Notes: generated by a model not told the origin, from the sequence alone. 39,804 bases of DNA from Firmicutes bacterium UBA2530 (GCA_002340985.1 DDNC01000014.1:232609-272412); one strand, 5' to 3'; shown: positions 25,145 to 33,183, numbered from the stretch's first letter. Program-made: numbers and translations.

Positions 25145-27221
25145 AGTATTAGGAAATAGATATGAAATAATAGAAAAAATAGGCGGCGGAGGAATGTCAA
25201 TAGTATACAAGGCTAAATGCCGTGTATTGAATCGCTTCGTTGCAATAAAGATTTTGAGAGACGAACTTACATCAGACCCCGATTTTGTTGCTAAATTCAA
25301 GCAGGAATCACTTTCTGCCGCAAGCCTAACTCATCCTAACATAGTGAATATATACGATACGGGAATAGAGGGTGATATATATTACATCGTCATGGAATAT
25401 GTAAAGGGTGAAACTCTTAAAAAATACATCAGTAGAAAAGGCAAGCTCAGCGAGCAGGAAGCCATAAAAATTTCTAAGCAGATTGCAGAGGCTTTGAAGC
25501 ATGCACATTCCAACAACATCGTACACCGTGACATAAAGCCGCACAACATACTGATAACAGAAGATGGAATAGCAAAAGTAACGGATTTTGGCATAGCCAG
25601 AGCAGCAACGAGTTCAACCATCAACAATACTTCCAACGTCATAGGCTCCGTTCATTATTTTTCACCGGAGCAGGCAAGAGGCGGATACGTGGATGAAAAA
25701 TCGGATATATATTCTCTTGGAATAGTCATGTATGAAATGGTGACGGGAGTTGTGCCGTTTGATGCGGATAATCACATTTCCGTAGCAATGAAGCAGATAC
25801 AGGAAAAGCCTGTGCCTCCTTCAGCAAAAATTAGGAATCTTCAAATATCCAAGGGACTTGAGGACATTATAATGAAATGTCTGGAAAAGCACCAAAGCTT
25901 CAGATTTCAGAGCATTGACGAACTGGTTAAGAAAATAGATTCGTTATACGGGTTTAATACTGACGCAGAACATGAGGATGATGCGGTTGATTCACCAACC
26001 ATAGTTATTCCGGCAATAAACGACATAAATAACAACTTAGACAATGAAAATAACATTGAAAAAAACAACAAAAATAATGTAATTGATATAGATTTGGTTG
26101 CTGAAGGCTCCGACAGGGCATTTAAAACATTTTTCGGGGAGGATGCTACGGGAGAAAATGCCGAAGATGAAGGTAGCTACGAAGAGGAGCAAAGTCCTGA
26201 GGAAAAGAAAAAGAACAGAGGTATCACCATAGCCGCACTTCTCAGTGCCCTTGCAGTGGCTGTCATAGGCGGAGTGATTGCACTTAAGGCCATACTGTAT
26301 GTTCCCGAAGTTTCGGTTCCTAATCTTTTGGGAAGAAATGAAGAGGAAGCACAAAAGATAATTGAAGACATGGGATTGATTTTCAAGGTGTCTGGAAGAG
26401 AATACAGCAAGGAGTACGACGAAGGCCGCGTAATGGAGCAAAGCGTGGATGAAGGAAAGAAAATAAAGGAAAAATCAAATGTTGATGTTGTTGTGAGCAA
26501 AGGTAAGAAATCAATAACCGTTCCTGACTTAGTAGGCAAATATTCTATAGAGGCAGGAATAATACTTAAGGACGCAAGCCTTAAGGAGGGCAGCGTGAAG
26601 GAGGCAAATTCCGACAAGGTTCCTGCGGGACAAATAATGGACCAGTCTCCGGATGCAGGAACACCGGCAAATGAAAATGATGCCGTTGATTATATTGTGA
26701 GTTTGGGACCAAAAATCGTATATGTTAAAATGCCAAAGGTGACAGGACTTGAGGTTAATGCGGCGAAGCTGCTCATAGCACAGTTCGGATTGACAGCCGG
26801 AGGGGTTAGTGAAGAGACGAGTGAGGATGTTGCCAAGGGGCTTGTGGTGAGACAAAGTGTTGCTGCAGGACAGGACGTAGCACAAGGAACATCCATATTG
26901 CTGACAATAAGCTCCGGAAAGCCTGAGACACCACCATCTGAGGAGAATCCGGAAGAGAAGCCCGAAGAAAAACCGGAAGAGAAACCCGAAGAAAAACCGA
27001 CTGCGAGCTCATATCCGCTGACCATAACCCTTCCTACAAACAAGGATAAGGTATTGGTAGTGGTGCAGAAGGTTGCTGACGGCGGAAGAGAAATAGTGTA
27101 TTCAAAAGAAGTAGATACGTCAGCTCAGAGTATAATAGTAAATATTAAAGGAAGCGGAACAGAAGTATTCGAAATTTATATAGACAATGAGCTTTATGAC
27201 AGAGCGGAAATCAAGTTTTAA
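25134..27221 (+). CDS. prkC: Stk1/PrkC family Ser/Thr kinase with three PASTA repeats
   Basis: The 695-residue membrane kinase senses peptidoglycan fragments and controls cell-wall growth, germination and division. The kinase domain (about residues 10-270) has GGGGMSIVYKA, the catalytic HRDIKPHN, DFGIA and SPEQARG. An acidic linker leads to one membrane helix (about residues 364-388). Three external PASTA repeats follow, starting at VSVPNLLG, ITVPDLVG and VKMPKVTG. Next comes a (PEEK)4 stretch and a final beta-rich domain of about 70 residues. ATG 25134 has GAGGTGAAG upstream; earlier in-frame starts lie inside stp. It is in the standard stp-prkC-rsgA-rpe-thiN order. Confidence 0.95.
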   Translation: MIGRVLGNRYEIIEKIGGGGMSIVYKAKCRVLNRFVAIKILRDELTSDPDFVAKFKQESLSAASLTHPNIVNIYDTGIEGDIYYIVMEYVKGETLKKYISRKGKLSEQEAIKISKQIAEALKHAHSNNIVHRDIKPHNILITEDGIAKVTDFGIARAATSSTINNTSNVIGSVHYFSPEQARGGYVDEKSDIYSLGIVMYEMVTGVVPFDADNHISVAMKQIQEKPVPPSAKIRNLQISKGLEDIIMKCLEKHQSFRFQSIDELVKKIDSLYGFNTDAEHEDDAVDSPTIVIPAINDINNNLDNENNIEKNNKNNVIDIDLVAEGSDRAFKTFFGEDATGENAEDEGSYEEEQSPEEKKKNRGITIAALLSALAVAVIGGVIALKAILYVPEVSVPNLLGRNEEEAQKIIEDMGLIFKVSGREYSKEYDEGRVMEQSVDEGKKIKEKSNVDVVVSKGKKSITVPDLVGKYSIEAGIILKDASLKEGSVKEANSDKVPAGQIMDQSPDAGTPANENDAVDYIVSLGPKIVYVKMPKVTGLEVNAAKLLIAQFGLTAGGVSEETSEDVAKGLVVRQSVAAGQDVAQGTSILLTISSGKPETPPSEENPEEKPEEKPEEKPEEKPTASSYPLTITLPTNKDKVLVVVQKVADGGREIVYSKEVDTSAQSIIVNIKGSGTEVFEIYIDNELYDRAEIKF
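26949..26996 (+). repeat. tandem 12-base repeat coding (PEEK)4 in prkC
   Basis: Four 12-base units, better seen as two copies of a 24-base unit with one base difference, encode Pro-Glu-Glu-Lys four times. The block lies between the third PASTA repeat and the C-terminal domain. Such low-complexity linkers can change copy number by slippage. Confidence 0.85.
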
Positions 27222-27232
27222 CAGGAGTTTTT

Positions 27233-28111
27233 ATGATTGAAGGTATAATCATAAGGGGTGTAGGCGGAAATTACTACGTAGATACAGGCGACAATTTAGT
27301 GGAGTGCAGAGCCAGAGGGCTTTTCAGGCTGAAAAATATAAAACCTCTCGTGGGGGACAGGGTATTTATCCGTCTCACAGAGGAGGATGAAAATGCGGGC
27401 TACATCGAGGAAATCGTGGAGAGGACCAATGAGATGGTCAGACCTCCTGTTGCAAATATACAACAGCTGATGATATTTTTTTCCGTTATGAATCCCGAGC
27501 CGAGCTTTCTATTGCTGGATAAGCTCTTAATAGCAGCGGAAACTAATGGTCTAAAGCCTGTTATATGCTTTAACAAAAGTGACCTTGCCGATGACAGATT
27601 AAAGAAAAAATACAGCAGCATCTTTGTGAACACAGGCTACAAGGTTATTTTCACCAGTATGCATGACGAAGGTTCAATCAATGAACTGAAGGACATTCTC
27701 AAGGATAAGCTCAGCGTGTTTTCCGGGCCTTCAGGCGTGGGAAAATCTTCCGTAATGAATGCCGTCCAGCCTGATTTTCAGCTTAAAACAGGCGAGGTAA
27801 GCGATAAGCTGAAACGAGGAAAGCATACCACAAGGCATGCCGAAATTTATAAGCTGCATTTCGGTGGATACGTGGTAGATACACCGGGATTCAGTTCGTT
27901 TGAGCTTGACGGAATAAGCGAATTTCAGCTCCGTGAGTACTACCCTGAAATTAAGAAATTTGATGAGGGCTGCAGATTTGCCGACTGTGTTCACAGCAAG
28001 GAACCGGGCTGTGTAATCAAGGATGCGGTAAATGACGGCAAAATCAGCCCCGTGAGATATAACAACTATCTTAGGCTGCTGGAAGAAATACGCAGCATAA
28101 AACTATATTAA
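27233..28111 (+). CDS. rsgA: ribosome small-subunit-dependent GTPase RsgA
   Basis: RsgA is a circularly permuted GTPase that helps late 30S maturation. The 292-residue protein begins with an OB fold (about residues 1-70, VECRARGLFR). The G motifs follow in permuted order: CFNKSDL (G4), GPSGVGKSSVMN (G1, about residue 163), KHTTRHAE (switch/G2) and DTPGFSSF (G3). The C-terminal zinc site is seen in CRFADCVHSKEPGC. An ACAGGAG ribosome binding site precedes the ATG. It follows prkC, whose family members phosphorylate RsgA in other Firmicutes. Confidence 0.96.
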   Translation: MIEGIIIRGVGGNYYVDTGDNLVECRARGLFRLKNIKPLVGDRVFIRLTEEDENAGYIEEIVERTNEMVRPPVANIQQLMIFFSVMNPEPSFLLLDKLLIAAETNGLKPVICFNKSDLADDRLKKKYSSIFVNTGYKVIFTSMHDEGSINELKDILKDKLSVFSGPSGVGKSSVMNAVQPDFQLKTGEVSDKLKRGKHTTRHAEIYKLHFGGYVVDTPGFSSFELDGISEFQLREYYPEIKKFDEGCRFADCVHSKEPGCVIKDAVNDGKISPVRYNNYLRLLEEIRSIKLY

Positions 28112-28130
28112 GCTATTTGATGGAGGAAGT

Positions 28131-28787
28131 ATGAATAAATTATCACCTTCTATACTTTCTGCTGATTTTTCCAATCTCGAAAGGGATATAAAAATTGTGG
28201 AAAAGGGCGGAGCAGACTATATTCACATAGATGTGATGGACGGACATTTTGTGCCCAATATCACCATAGGACCGGATGTTGTAAAGTCACTGCGCAAAGT
28301 GACTGAGCTTACATTCGATGTGCATCTCATGATTGAAAATCCCAATGACTACATTGAAGATTTTTACAATGCAGGAGCGGACATCATAACGGTTCATCAG
28401 GAAGCTGCCATGCACCTTCACAGAACCGTACAAAAAATAAAGTCCTTCGGTCTCAAGGCCGGAGTATCTCTTAATCCGGCGACACCTGTTTCCCTGCTGA
28501 AGGATATATTAAGAGATGTGGATATGGTATTAATAATGAGTGTCAATCCGGGATTCGGAGGACAAAGCCTCATTAAAAATGTAAAATATAAATTTGAAGA
28601 ACTGAAACAGATGATTGAAGAGCAGGGGCTGAATGTCGATATTGAAATTGACGGAGGCGTAACTGCGGATAATCTTGAAGAGGTGCTGAGCTGGGGAGCA
28701 AACGTCATTGTAGCCGGTTCAGCCATATACAGGGCAAAGGATGTTGAAGCTGAAACAAGAAAGTTTAAGCAAATTATGGAGAAGTAA
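28131..28787 (+). CDS. rpe: ribulose-phosphate 3-epimerase
   Basis: Rpe interconverts ribulose-5-phosphate and xylulose-5-phosphate in the pentose phosphate pathway. The 218-residue TIM barrel has LSPSILSADFSNLE at the start and metal and catalytic residues in HIDVMDGHFVPNITIG. It also has VHLMIENP, MSVNPGFGGQ, and EIDGGV with the second catalytic aspartate near residue 177. TGGAGG is well placed before ATG 28131. Its stop codon abuts the thiN start directly. Confidence 0.97.
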   Translation: MNKLSPSILSADFSNLERDIKIVEKGGADYIHIDVMDGHFVPNITIGPDVVKSLRKVTELTFDVHLMIENPNDYIEDFYNAGADIITVHQEAAMHLHRTVQKIKSFGLKAGVSLNPATPVSLLKDILRDVDMVLIMSVNPGFGGQSLIKNVKYKFEELKQMIEEQGLNVDIEIDGGVTADNLEEVLSWGANVIVAGSAIYRAKDVEAETRKFKQIMEK

Positions 28788-29423
28788 ATGGCGGCGTTAA
28801 TAATAGGCAGCGGCAGCGATATAAGCAGGGACCGCATTGAAAATATCCATATAGAATATGTAATATGTGCCGATGGCGGTCTTGAAAAGGTGCAGGGACT
28901 GAATTTAAAGGCTGATATGATTTTAGGCGACTTTGATTCGGTGAATTCTTCTTTGTTGAATGTATACAGAGACTTCGGGACAGAAATATACGCTTTTCCT
29001 CCGGAAAAAGACTTTACAGACATGGAGCTTGCGGTTGATACAGCCGTTAAAAGAGGCTTTAAAGAAATTGTTTTAATAGGTGCATCCGGCACGAGATTGG
29101 ACCACACCCTTGCAAATATACAGCTTTTGGAGAAATATCACAGGCAGGGTATCAGCATTGAAATAATAGACAATAATAATCAAATTGGAATTATATCGGG
29201 CAAAACCGATATAATTATAAAGAAAAAAATAGAACACTTCGTTTCATTGGTGCCGGTTACAGAGACACTGGAGGGGCTTACACTGAAGGGATTTAAGTAT
29301 CCCCTGAACAATGTCACGGTTGAAAGAGGCACGGCACTTCTCATAAGCAATGAGATAAGGTCAGAAGAGGGCAGAATAATACTTGATAAAGGAACTGCAC
29401 TGATTTTTATATCAAAAGATTAA
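28788..29423 (+). CDS. thiN: thiamine diphosphokinase
   Basis: ThiN transfers pyrophosphate from ATP to thiamine to form thiamine diphosphate. The 211-residue protein has the expected aspartate-rich active site: CADGGLEK, ILGDFDSVN and EKDFTDMELA (about residues 70-86). GASGTRLDHTLAN follows, then the C-terminal thiamine-binding domain (EGLTLKGFKYPL near residue 165). It starts immediately after the rpe stop codon, with GGAG inside the end of rpe. In B. subtilis spoVM and rpmB come next; here asnS follows instead. Confidence 0.93.
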   Translation: MAALIIGSGSDISRDRIENIHIEYVICADGGLEKVQGLNLKADMILGDFDSVNSSLLNVYRDFGTEIYAFPPEKDFTDMELAVDTAVKRGFKEIVLIGASGTRLDHTLANIQLLEKYHRQGISIEIIDNNNQIGIISGKTDIIIKKKIEHFVSLVPVTETLEGLTLKGFKYPLNNVTVERGTALLISNEIRSEEGRIILDKGTALIFISKD

Positions 29424-29442
29424 CATTACTATAGGAGGCTTC

Positions 29443-30831
29443 ATGAAAGCAACAGATTTGAGAGATTTGTTCAAATCTCCGGAAAACTACTCAGACAGCG
29501 ATGTTGTTGTGGAGGGATGGATAAGAACCATCAGAGATTCTAAAAATTTTGGTTTTATAGAGTTAAATGACGGAACATATATGAAAAATGTTCAGGTAGT
29601 GTTTGAAAATAACCTTGAGAATTTTGAAGAAGTTAAGAAATTTTCAACAGGAAGTGCCATTACAGTAAAGGGAAGATTACTGCTTACGCCGGAGGCAAAA
29701 CAGCCATTCGAAATAAAAGCAACAGAAGTAACAATAGAGGCGGAATCAGATTCAAGCTTTCCTCTGCAGAAAAAAAGACATTCATTGGAATATCTGAGAA
29801 CTATAGCACACCTTAGGCCGAGGACAAATACATTTATGGCAGTATTCAGAGTGAGATCACTTGCCGCTTACGCAATACATAAGTTTTTTAACGACAGAGG
29901 ATTTGTATATGCCCATCCTCCGATTATAACAGCAAGCGATGCTGAAGGCGCAGGCGAAATGTTCAGAGTCACTGCTCTTGACCTTGAAAATATTGAAAAG
30001 ATTGAAGGAGCAGTTGATTATTCAAAGGATTTCTTCGGTAAATCAGCCAACCTAACAGTTAGCGGACAGCTGGAAGCAGAAGTTTTTGCCCTTGCATTTA
30101 AAAATGTATATACATTTGGACCTACATTCAGAGCTGAAAATTCAAATACTTCAAGACATGCTGCAGAATTTTGGATGATTGAGCCTGAAATTGCATTTGC
30201 CGACTTAAATGACAACATGCAGCTTGCAGAGGACATGGTGAAGTATGTAATCAGCTATGTAATGGAAAACGGAAGAGAAGAAATAGAGTTTTTCAATTCC
30301 TTCGTTGAAAAGGGTCTGATTGATAAACTGAACAATGTTGTGAACTCTGAATTCGGAAGAATAACATATACAGATGCCATAGAGATTCTCATGAAAAACA
30401 ATGATAGCTTTGATTATCCTGTTAAATGGGGAACTGACATTCAGACAGAGCATGAAAGATATTTGTCCGAAAAAATATTCGGTAAGCCGGTATTTGTAAC
30501 AAACTATCCAAAGGATATCAAGGCATTTTACATGCGCATGAACGAGGATAACGACACAGTTGCAGCAATGGACCTTCTTGTTCCGGGAATAGGTGAGCTC
30601 ATAGGCGGAAGCCAGAGAGAGGAAAGGCTTGAAATGCTGGAAAAACGCATGGATGAAATGGGCGTTGGCAAAGAGGAAATGTGGTGGTACTTAGAGCTTA
30701 GAAAATACGGCGGAGTTAAGCATGCCGGATATGGCCTCGGCTTTGAAAGATTGATAATGTACATGACAGGAATGGGCAATATAAGAGACGTAATACCATT
30801 TCCAAGAACACCAAAAAACGCTGAATTTTAA
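29443..30831 (+). CDS. asnS: asparaginyl-tRNA synthetase
   Basis: AsnRS charges tRNA-Asn with asparagine. The 462-residue protein has the N-terminal OB-fold anticodon-binding domain (about residues 1-115, VVVEGWIRTIRDSKNFGFIEL). The class II catalytic core shows motif 1 (HLRPRTNTFMAVFRVRS), motif 2 (TFRAENSNTSRHAAEFWMIE) and motif 3 (GYGLGFERLIMYMTGM). The ribosome binding site is AGGAGG. Only 19 bases separate it from thiN, with no T-box leader, so it appears to be expressed with the operon. A good terminator follows. Confidence 0.97.
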   Translation: MKATDLRDLFKSPENYSDSDVVVEGWIRTIRDSKNFGFIELNDGTYMKNVQVVFENNLENFEEVKKFSTGSAITVKGRLLLTPEAKQPFEIKATEVTIEAESDSSFPLQKKRHSLEYLRTIAHLRPRTNTFMAVFRVRSLAAYAIHKFFNDRGFVYAHPPIITASDAEGAGEMFRVTALDLENIEKIEGAVDYSKDFFGKSANLTVSGQLEAEVFALAFKNVYTFGPTFRAENSNTSRHAAEFWMIEPEIAFADLNDNMQLAEDMVKYVISYVMENGREEIEFFNSFVEKGLIDKLNNVVNSEFGRITYTDAIEILMKNNDSFDYPVKWGTDIQTEHERYLSEKIFGKPVFVTNYPKDIKAFYMRMNEDNDTVAAMDLLVPGIGELIGGSQREERLEMLEKRMDEMGVGKEEMWWYLELRKYGGVKHAGYGLGFERLIMYMTGMGNIRDVIPFPRTPKNAEF

Positions 30832-30852
30832 GATATCGCAAAATATAAAAGT

Positions 30853-30891
30853 AAAAGATACGGAAAAATAAAATTTTCCCGTATCTTTTTT
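30853..30891 (+). terminator. Rho-independent terminator of the yicC-asnS operon
   Basis: An 11-base perfect stem (AAAAGATACGG at 30853-30863 with its complement at 30879-30889) can be extended inward by AAAA/TTTT across a bulged C. It ends in a T run at 30886-30891, 22 bases after the asnS stop codon. Confidence 0.85.
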
Positions 30892-30938
30892 GATTTGCAC
30901 GAATAGAATGTATTGTACATCGTTACCGGAGGTGTTTT

Positions 30939-31130
30939 ATGAATTTTTTCAGGCAGAGAAGAAAATGCAATCCATGTGCCCCTAGAATTAAGTTTACAGA
31001 AATAATAGGAATTATGATAGCCGTTATCGGCGCCATTATAATAGTCCAGATACTTCCCATCAGGATGTGGCTTTTTGTGCTGGGCGCCCTCCTCGTTGTG
31101 CTTGGGTGTACGCTTTTCAGGTTGTTTTAA
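30939..31130 (+). CDS. small two-helix membrane protein, unknown function
   Basis: This 63-residue protein starts with a basic, cysteine-containing segment (MNFFRQRRKCNPCAPRIK), then two hydrophobic helices at about residues 22-40 and 43-61. The CxxC pair at residues 10-13 is on the side expected to face the cytoplasm by the positive-inside rule. CGGAGG before ATG 30939 is a good ribosome binding site, so the gene is likely to be real in spite of its size. I do not recognise a characterised family. It stands alone between the asnS terminator and the MFS leader promoter. Confidence 0.6.
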   Translation: MNFFRQRRKCNPCAPRIKFTEIIGIMIAVIGAIIIVQILPIRMWLFVLGALLVVLGCTLFRLF

Positions 31131-31137
31131 ATAAAGA

Positions 31138-31166
31138 TTGTAATTTATTAATTATTATTGTATAAT
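31138..31166 (+). promoter_or_regulatory. strong sigma-A promoter of the leader ORF and MFS gene
   Basis: TTGTAA (31138-31143), exactly 17 bases and TATAAT (31161-31166) lie 28 bases upstream of the leader ATG. No further promoter as good is seen before the MFS gene. Confidence 0.75.
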
Positions 31167-31193
31167 CAAATTACAGTTTTTTAGGAGGATATC

Positions 31194-31331
31194 ATGGTAA
31201 TAACATTTGGTGCTGCAAATCTTACTTTGTATAAACAATGTAAATTTAGCAGTTCTGTTTCAAAAAATGGAATTTCTCAATTTTACGGGAGAAGTGTATC
31301 CATTTTTAGTATGAAAACAGTAAATGTATAA
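31194..31331 (+). CDS. 45-residue leader peptide, probable attenuation control of the MFS gene
   Basis: A short ORF begins at ATG 31194 and ends at TAA 31331. AGGAGG at 31183-31188 is five bases upstream, and a strong promoter is just above. The peptide (MVITFGAANLTLYKQC..., VSKNGISQFYGRS, ending MKTVNV) matches no family I know. It has no signal peptide and no clear domain. Its stop codon lies in the 5' arm of one hairpin, and two terminator-like hairpins separate it from the MFS gene. That layout is known from ribosome-mediated attenuation of drug-resistance and efflux genes. That it is a regulatory leader rather than a functional small protein is inferred. Confidence 0.6.
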   Translation: MVITFGAANLTLYKQCKFSSSVSKNGISQFYGRSVSIFSMKTVNV

Positions 31332-31376
31332 ACCCATGCTCTGATTCTTTTAAGCCATGAATTCTGACTCGGGTTT
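31330..31376 (+). promoter_or_regulatory. putative anti-terminator pairing before the MFS gene
   Basis: AAACCC (31330-31335), which overlaps the leader stop codon, can pair with GGGTTT (31371-31376). This would use the GGG that also forms the 5' arm of the terminator at 31367-31391, so the two structures exclude one another. A ribosome at the leader stop would cover the first arm. The pairing is short and has a 35-base loop. Confidence 0.35.
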
Positions 31377-31391
31377 TGCTTGAGTTTTTTT
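31367..31391 (+). terminator. attenuator hairpin upstream of the MFS gene
   Basis: ACTCGGG (31367-31373) pairs with GCTTGAGT (31379-31385; seven pairs including two G-T) around a five-base loop. Seven T follow at 31385-31391. It ends about 84 bases before the MFS start codon. Confidence 0.55.
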
Positions 31392-31418
31392 ATTTTAAGG
31401 ATACTCATTCTTCCATAC

Positions 31419-31448
31419 GGCTTTCGTTAGAGAGCCTATTTTATTTTT
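31419..31448 (+). terminator. second hairpin with T-rich tail upstream of the MFS gene
   Basis: A six-pair stem with one G-T (31419-31424 with 31431-31436) and a six-base loop is followed by TATTTTATTTTTT. It may be a second attenuator or a translational control element. The stem is short. Confidence 0.35.
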
Positions 31449-31474
31449 TGAATATTATAAATTTTGGAGGAACA

Positions 31475-32692
31475 ATGAGTATTAAATTAAAACGAAATAT
31501 TTCTATTGGTTATATTTATAACTTTTTCTTGCAGTTGAATATTACTTCTGCTATTTGGGTGCTTTATCTGGCGTTTAAGGGGATGTCGTTGATTGAAATT
31601 GGTATACTTGAATCAATATACCATATGACAGGGTTGATTTTAGAAATACCTTCTGGTGCAATTGCGGATTTATACGGAAGGAAGTTCAGTGTAATAGCAG
31701 GAAGGATAGTTAACCTGATTTCATGTATACTGATGATTACGGCGAACAGCTTCCTTGAATTTTCCATAGCTTTCATTTTAAGCAGCGCAGCAATGAACAT
31801 GAACTCAGGTGCTGCTGAGGCATTGATTTATGACAGCTTAAAAGAATTGGGCGAAGAGGAAAGATATAAAAGGATATGGGGGCAGACAGCCTTTGTTATG
31901 TCAATTTCCCAGGGGATAGCAGTCTTGCTTGGAGGAATATTAGCTGATGTTAAATTTCTGTACGCTTACATCTTTGGCGCGGTTATACAAACCTTAGCGC
32001 TATTAGTGTCTTTAAGCTTTACAGAACCCTCTGCAGATAACAGAAAATCTAATCTCTGCAATTTGAAAATCCGAAAAGAAAATATTTTTATAAATCAGCT
32101 GAAAATAAGCATTGATGTATTAAAGTACAGGAAAGCTGTTTTATATATTATTATGTTTTCGGCATTGTTGGGAAGTCTGCAGACAACCGTATTTTTCTAC
32201 AGCCAGAAATTTTTTTCGGACATGGGATATACCAAGACTGTAATTGCTGTAATCTGTGCAATAGGCAGTGTTGTGGAAGCATTCAGTTCAAAATACGCCT
32301 ATAAAATAGAAAAGAGATTGAATATAGGGGAAATATTAATAAGTCTGTCTGTTTTGAACATAGCAGCTTTAGCAGGATTAGCATTTATAGCTGAATATTC
32401 AATAGGATTTTATCTGCTTACAAATTTAACCGGAGGACTGGCATTTACAATATTGAGCGATTATATCAACAGAAAGATACCGTCAGAATCAAGAGCTACC
32501 ATATTGTCATTTGAAAGCCTGTGGTTCAGTATATTTATGATAGGAGTGTTTCCGCTGTTTGGATTAATAGCGGAAAATATAGGACTTGCGCTGACCTTCG
32601 GAGTAATTGCGTTAATCTATATACCGGCAATAATATTCTTGATGTTAAAACTGCAAAAACATGAACAGCAGTCTGAAGAGGCTGTGAATTAA
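31475..32692 (+). CDS. MFS transporter, probable drug or metabolite efflux pump
   Basis: This 405-residue protein has 12 predicted membrane helices in two halves. The MFS signature between helices 2 and 3 is seen as GAIADLYGRKFSVIAGR (about residues 57-73). The central loop (about residues 185-215) is basic. ATG 31475 has TTTGGAGG upstream; the in-frame TTG at 31376 is rejected because it lies inside the attenuator hairpin. The substrate is unknown. The leader-peptide and hairpin arrangement suggests induction by a translation-affecting compound, by analogy with known leader-controlled efflux and resistance genes. It lies in a spot where B. subtilis has spoVM, so it is probably an accessory insertion. 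Confidence 0.88.
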   Translation: MSIKLKRNISIGYIYNFFLQLNITSAIWVLYLAFKGMSLIEIGILESIYHMTGLILEIPSGAIADLYGRKFSVIAGRIVNLISCILMITANSFLEFSIAFILSSAAMNMNSGAAEALIYDSLKELGEEERYKRIWGQTAFVMSISQGIAVLLGGILADVKFLYAYIFGAVIQTLALLVSLSFTEPSADNRKSNLCNLKIRKENIFINQLKISIDVLKYRKAVLYIIMFSALLGSLQTTVFFYSQKFFSDMGYTKTVIAVICAIGSVVEAFSSKYAYKIEKRLNIGEILISLSVLNIAALAGLAFIAEYSIGFYLLTNLTGGLAFTILSDYINRKIPSESRATILSFESLWFSIFMIGVFPLFGLIAENIGLALTFGVIALIYIPAIIFLMLKLQKHEQQSEEAVN

Positions 32693-32702
32693 AGCAAATG
32701 AA

Positions 32703-32744
32703 AAGCCTCTGCGTAACCTTTGGTTATGCTGAGGCTTCATTTTT
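32703..32744. terminator. bidirectional terminator between the MFS gene and rpmB
   Basis: A 16-base stem with one mismatch and a G-T pair (32703-32718 with 32722-32737) surrounds a three-base loop. T-rich tails are present in both directions (CATTTTTAT on plus, TTTTCATTT on minus), so it can serve both convergent genes. Confidence 0.88.
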
Positions 32745-32934
32745 ATATAGCACGTTGTACGTTACCGGATCTTAAACATCTTGTACAAACAAACTTTCTG
32801 GAAGTAACTCCGTTTTCCAATACTGCCACTCTTCTGACATTTGGTTTCCAGGTTCTTCTTATTTTTCTATCAGAGTGTGTTATACTGTTTCCTGATATTT
32901 TTCCTTTACCGCACACTTCACAAAATTTAGCCAC
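32743..32934 (-). CDS. rpmB: 50S ribosomal protein bL28
   Basis: This is the 63-residue L28 protein of the large ribosomal subunit. It starts MAKFCEVCGKGKISGNSITHS and continues with RKIRRTWKPNVRRV. It is the zinc-binding (C+) form: two CxxC pairs are present, in FCEVCG and VCTRCL. I choose GTG at 32934-32932 as start, because the GGAGGT just upstream is at the right distance. The upstream ATG 32949 would place the ribosome binding site inside the gene. It is transcribed alone, divergent from asp23, as in most Firmicutes. Confidence 0.96.
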   Translation of the reverse strand: MAKFCEVCGKGKISGNSITHSDRKIRRTWKPNVRRVAVLENGVTSRKFVCTRCLRSGNVQRAI

Positions 32935-33017
32935 GCTTACACCTCCCATTTATTTAAAACATTCTGTTTTTATTCTCTTTGATTAAACAGTATCTGCCTA
33001 ATAATTTTAACTTAGTA

Positions 33018-33046
33018 ATTCTACCATTAAAATATAAATATTGCAA
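33018..33046 (-). promoter_or_regulatory. sigma-A promoter of rpmB
   Basis: On the minus strand TTGCAA (33046-33041), a 17-base spacer and TAGAAT (33023-33018) lie about 84 bases upstream of the rpmB start codon. The leader has no recognised regulatory RNA. Confidence 0.65.
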
Positions 33047-33106
33047 TATCAAATTTTAATTAGTATAATAAAAAATATACGCTGGTATTATCCAGTTATA
33101 TTTTAT

Positions 33107-33135
33107 TTGTAAATTTTTGAGAAAAAGGTTATAAT
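33107..33135 (+). promoter_or_regulatory. sigma-A promoter of the asp23-yloV-recG operon
   Basis: TTGTAA (33107-33112), exactly 17 bases and TATAAT (33130-33135) lie 49 bases upstream of the Asp23-family start. It diverges from the rpmB promoter 60 bases away. Confidence 0.75.
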
Positions 33136-33183
33136 AAGCTTAATTATTAAATATTAATTAAGAAATTAAAATAGGAGGTAGTT

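Noticed and set aside
26690..27043. Minus-strand ORF with Gly-Phe-Ser-Ser repeats
   Set aside because: The repeats are the antisense of the (PEEK)4 block in prkC, and there is no ribosome binding site or promoter.
29424..29442. A T-box riboswitch before asnS
   Set aside because: The gap from thiN is only 19 bases, far too short for a T-box.
31194..31331. The 45-codon ORF as SpoVM
   Set aside because: It is too long and lacks the amphipathic pattern and the MKFYTIKLPKFLGG-type start of SpoVM.
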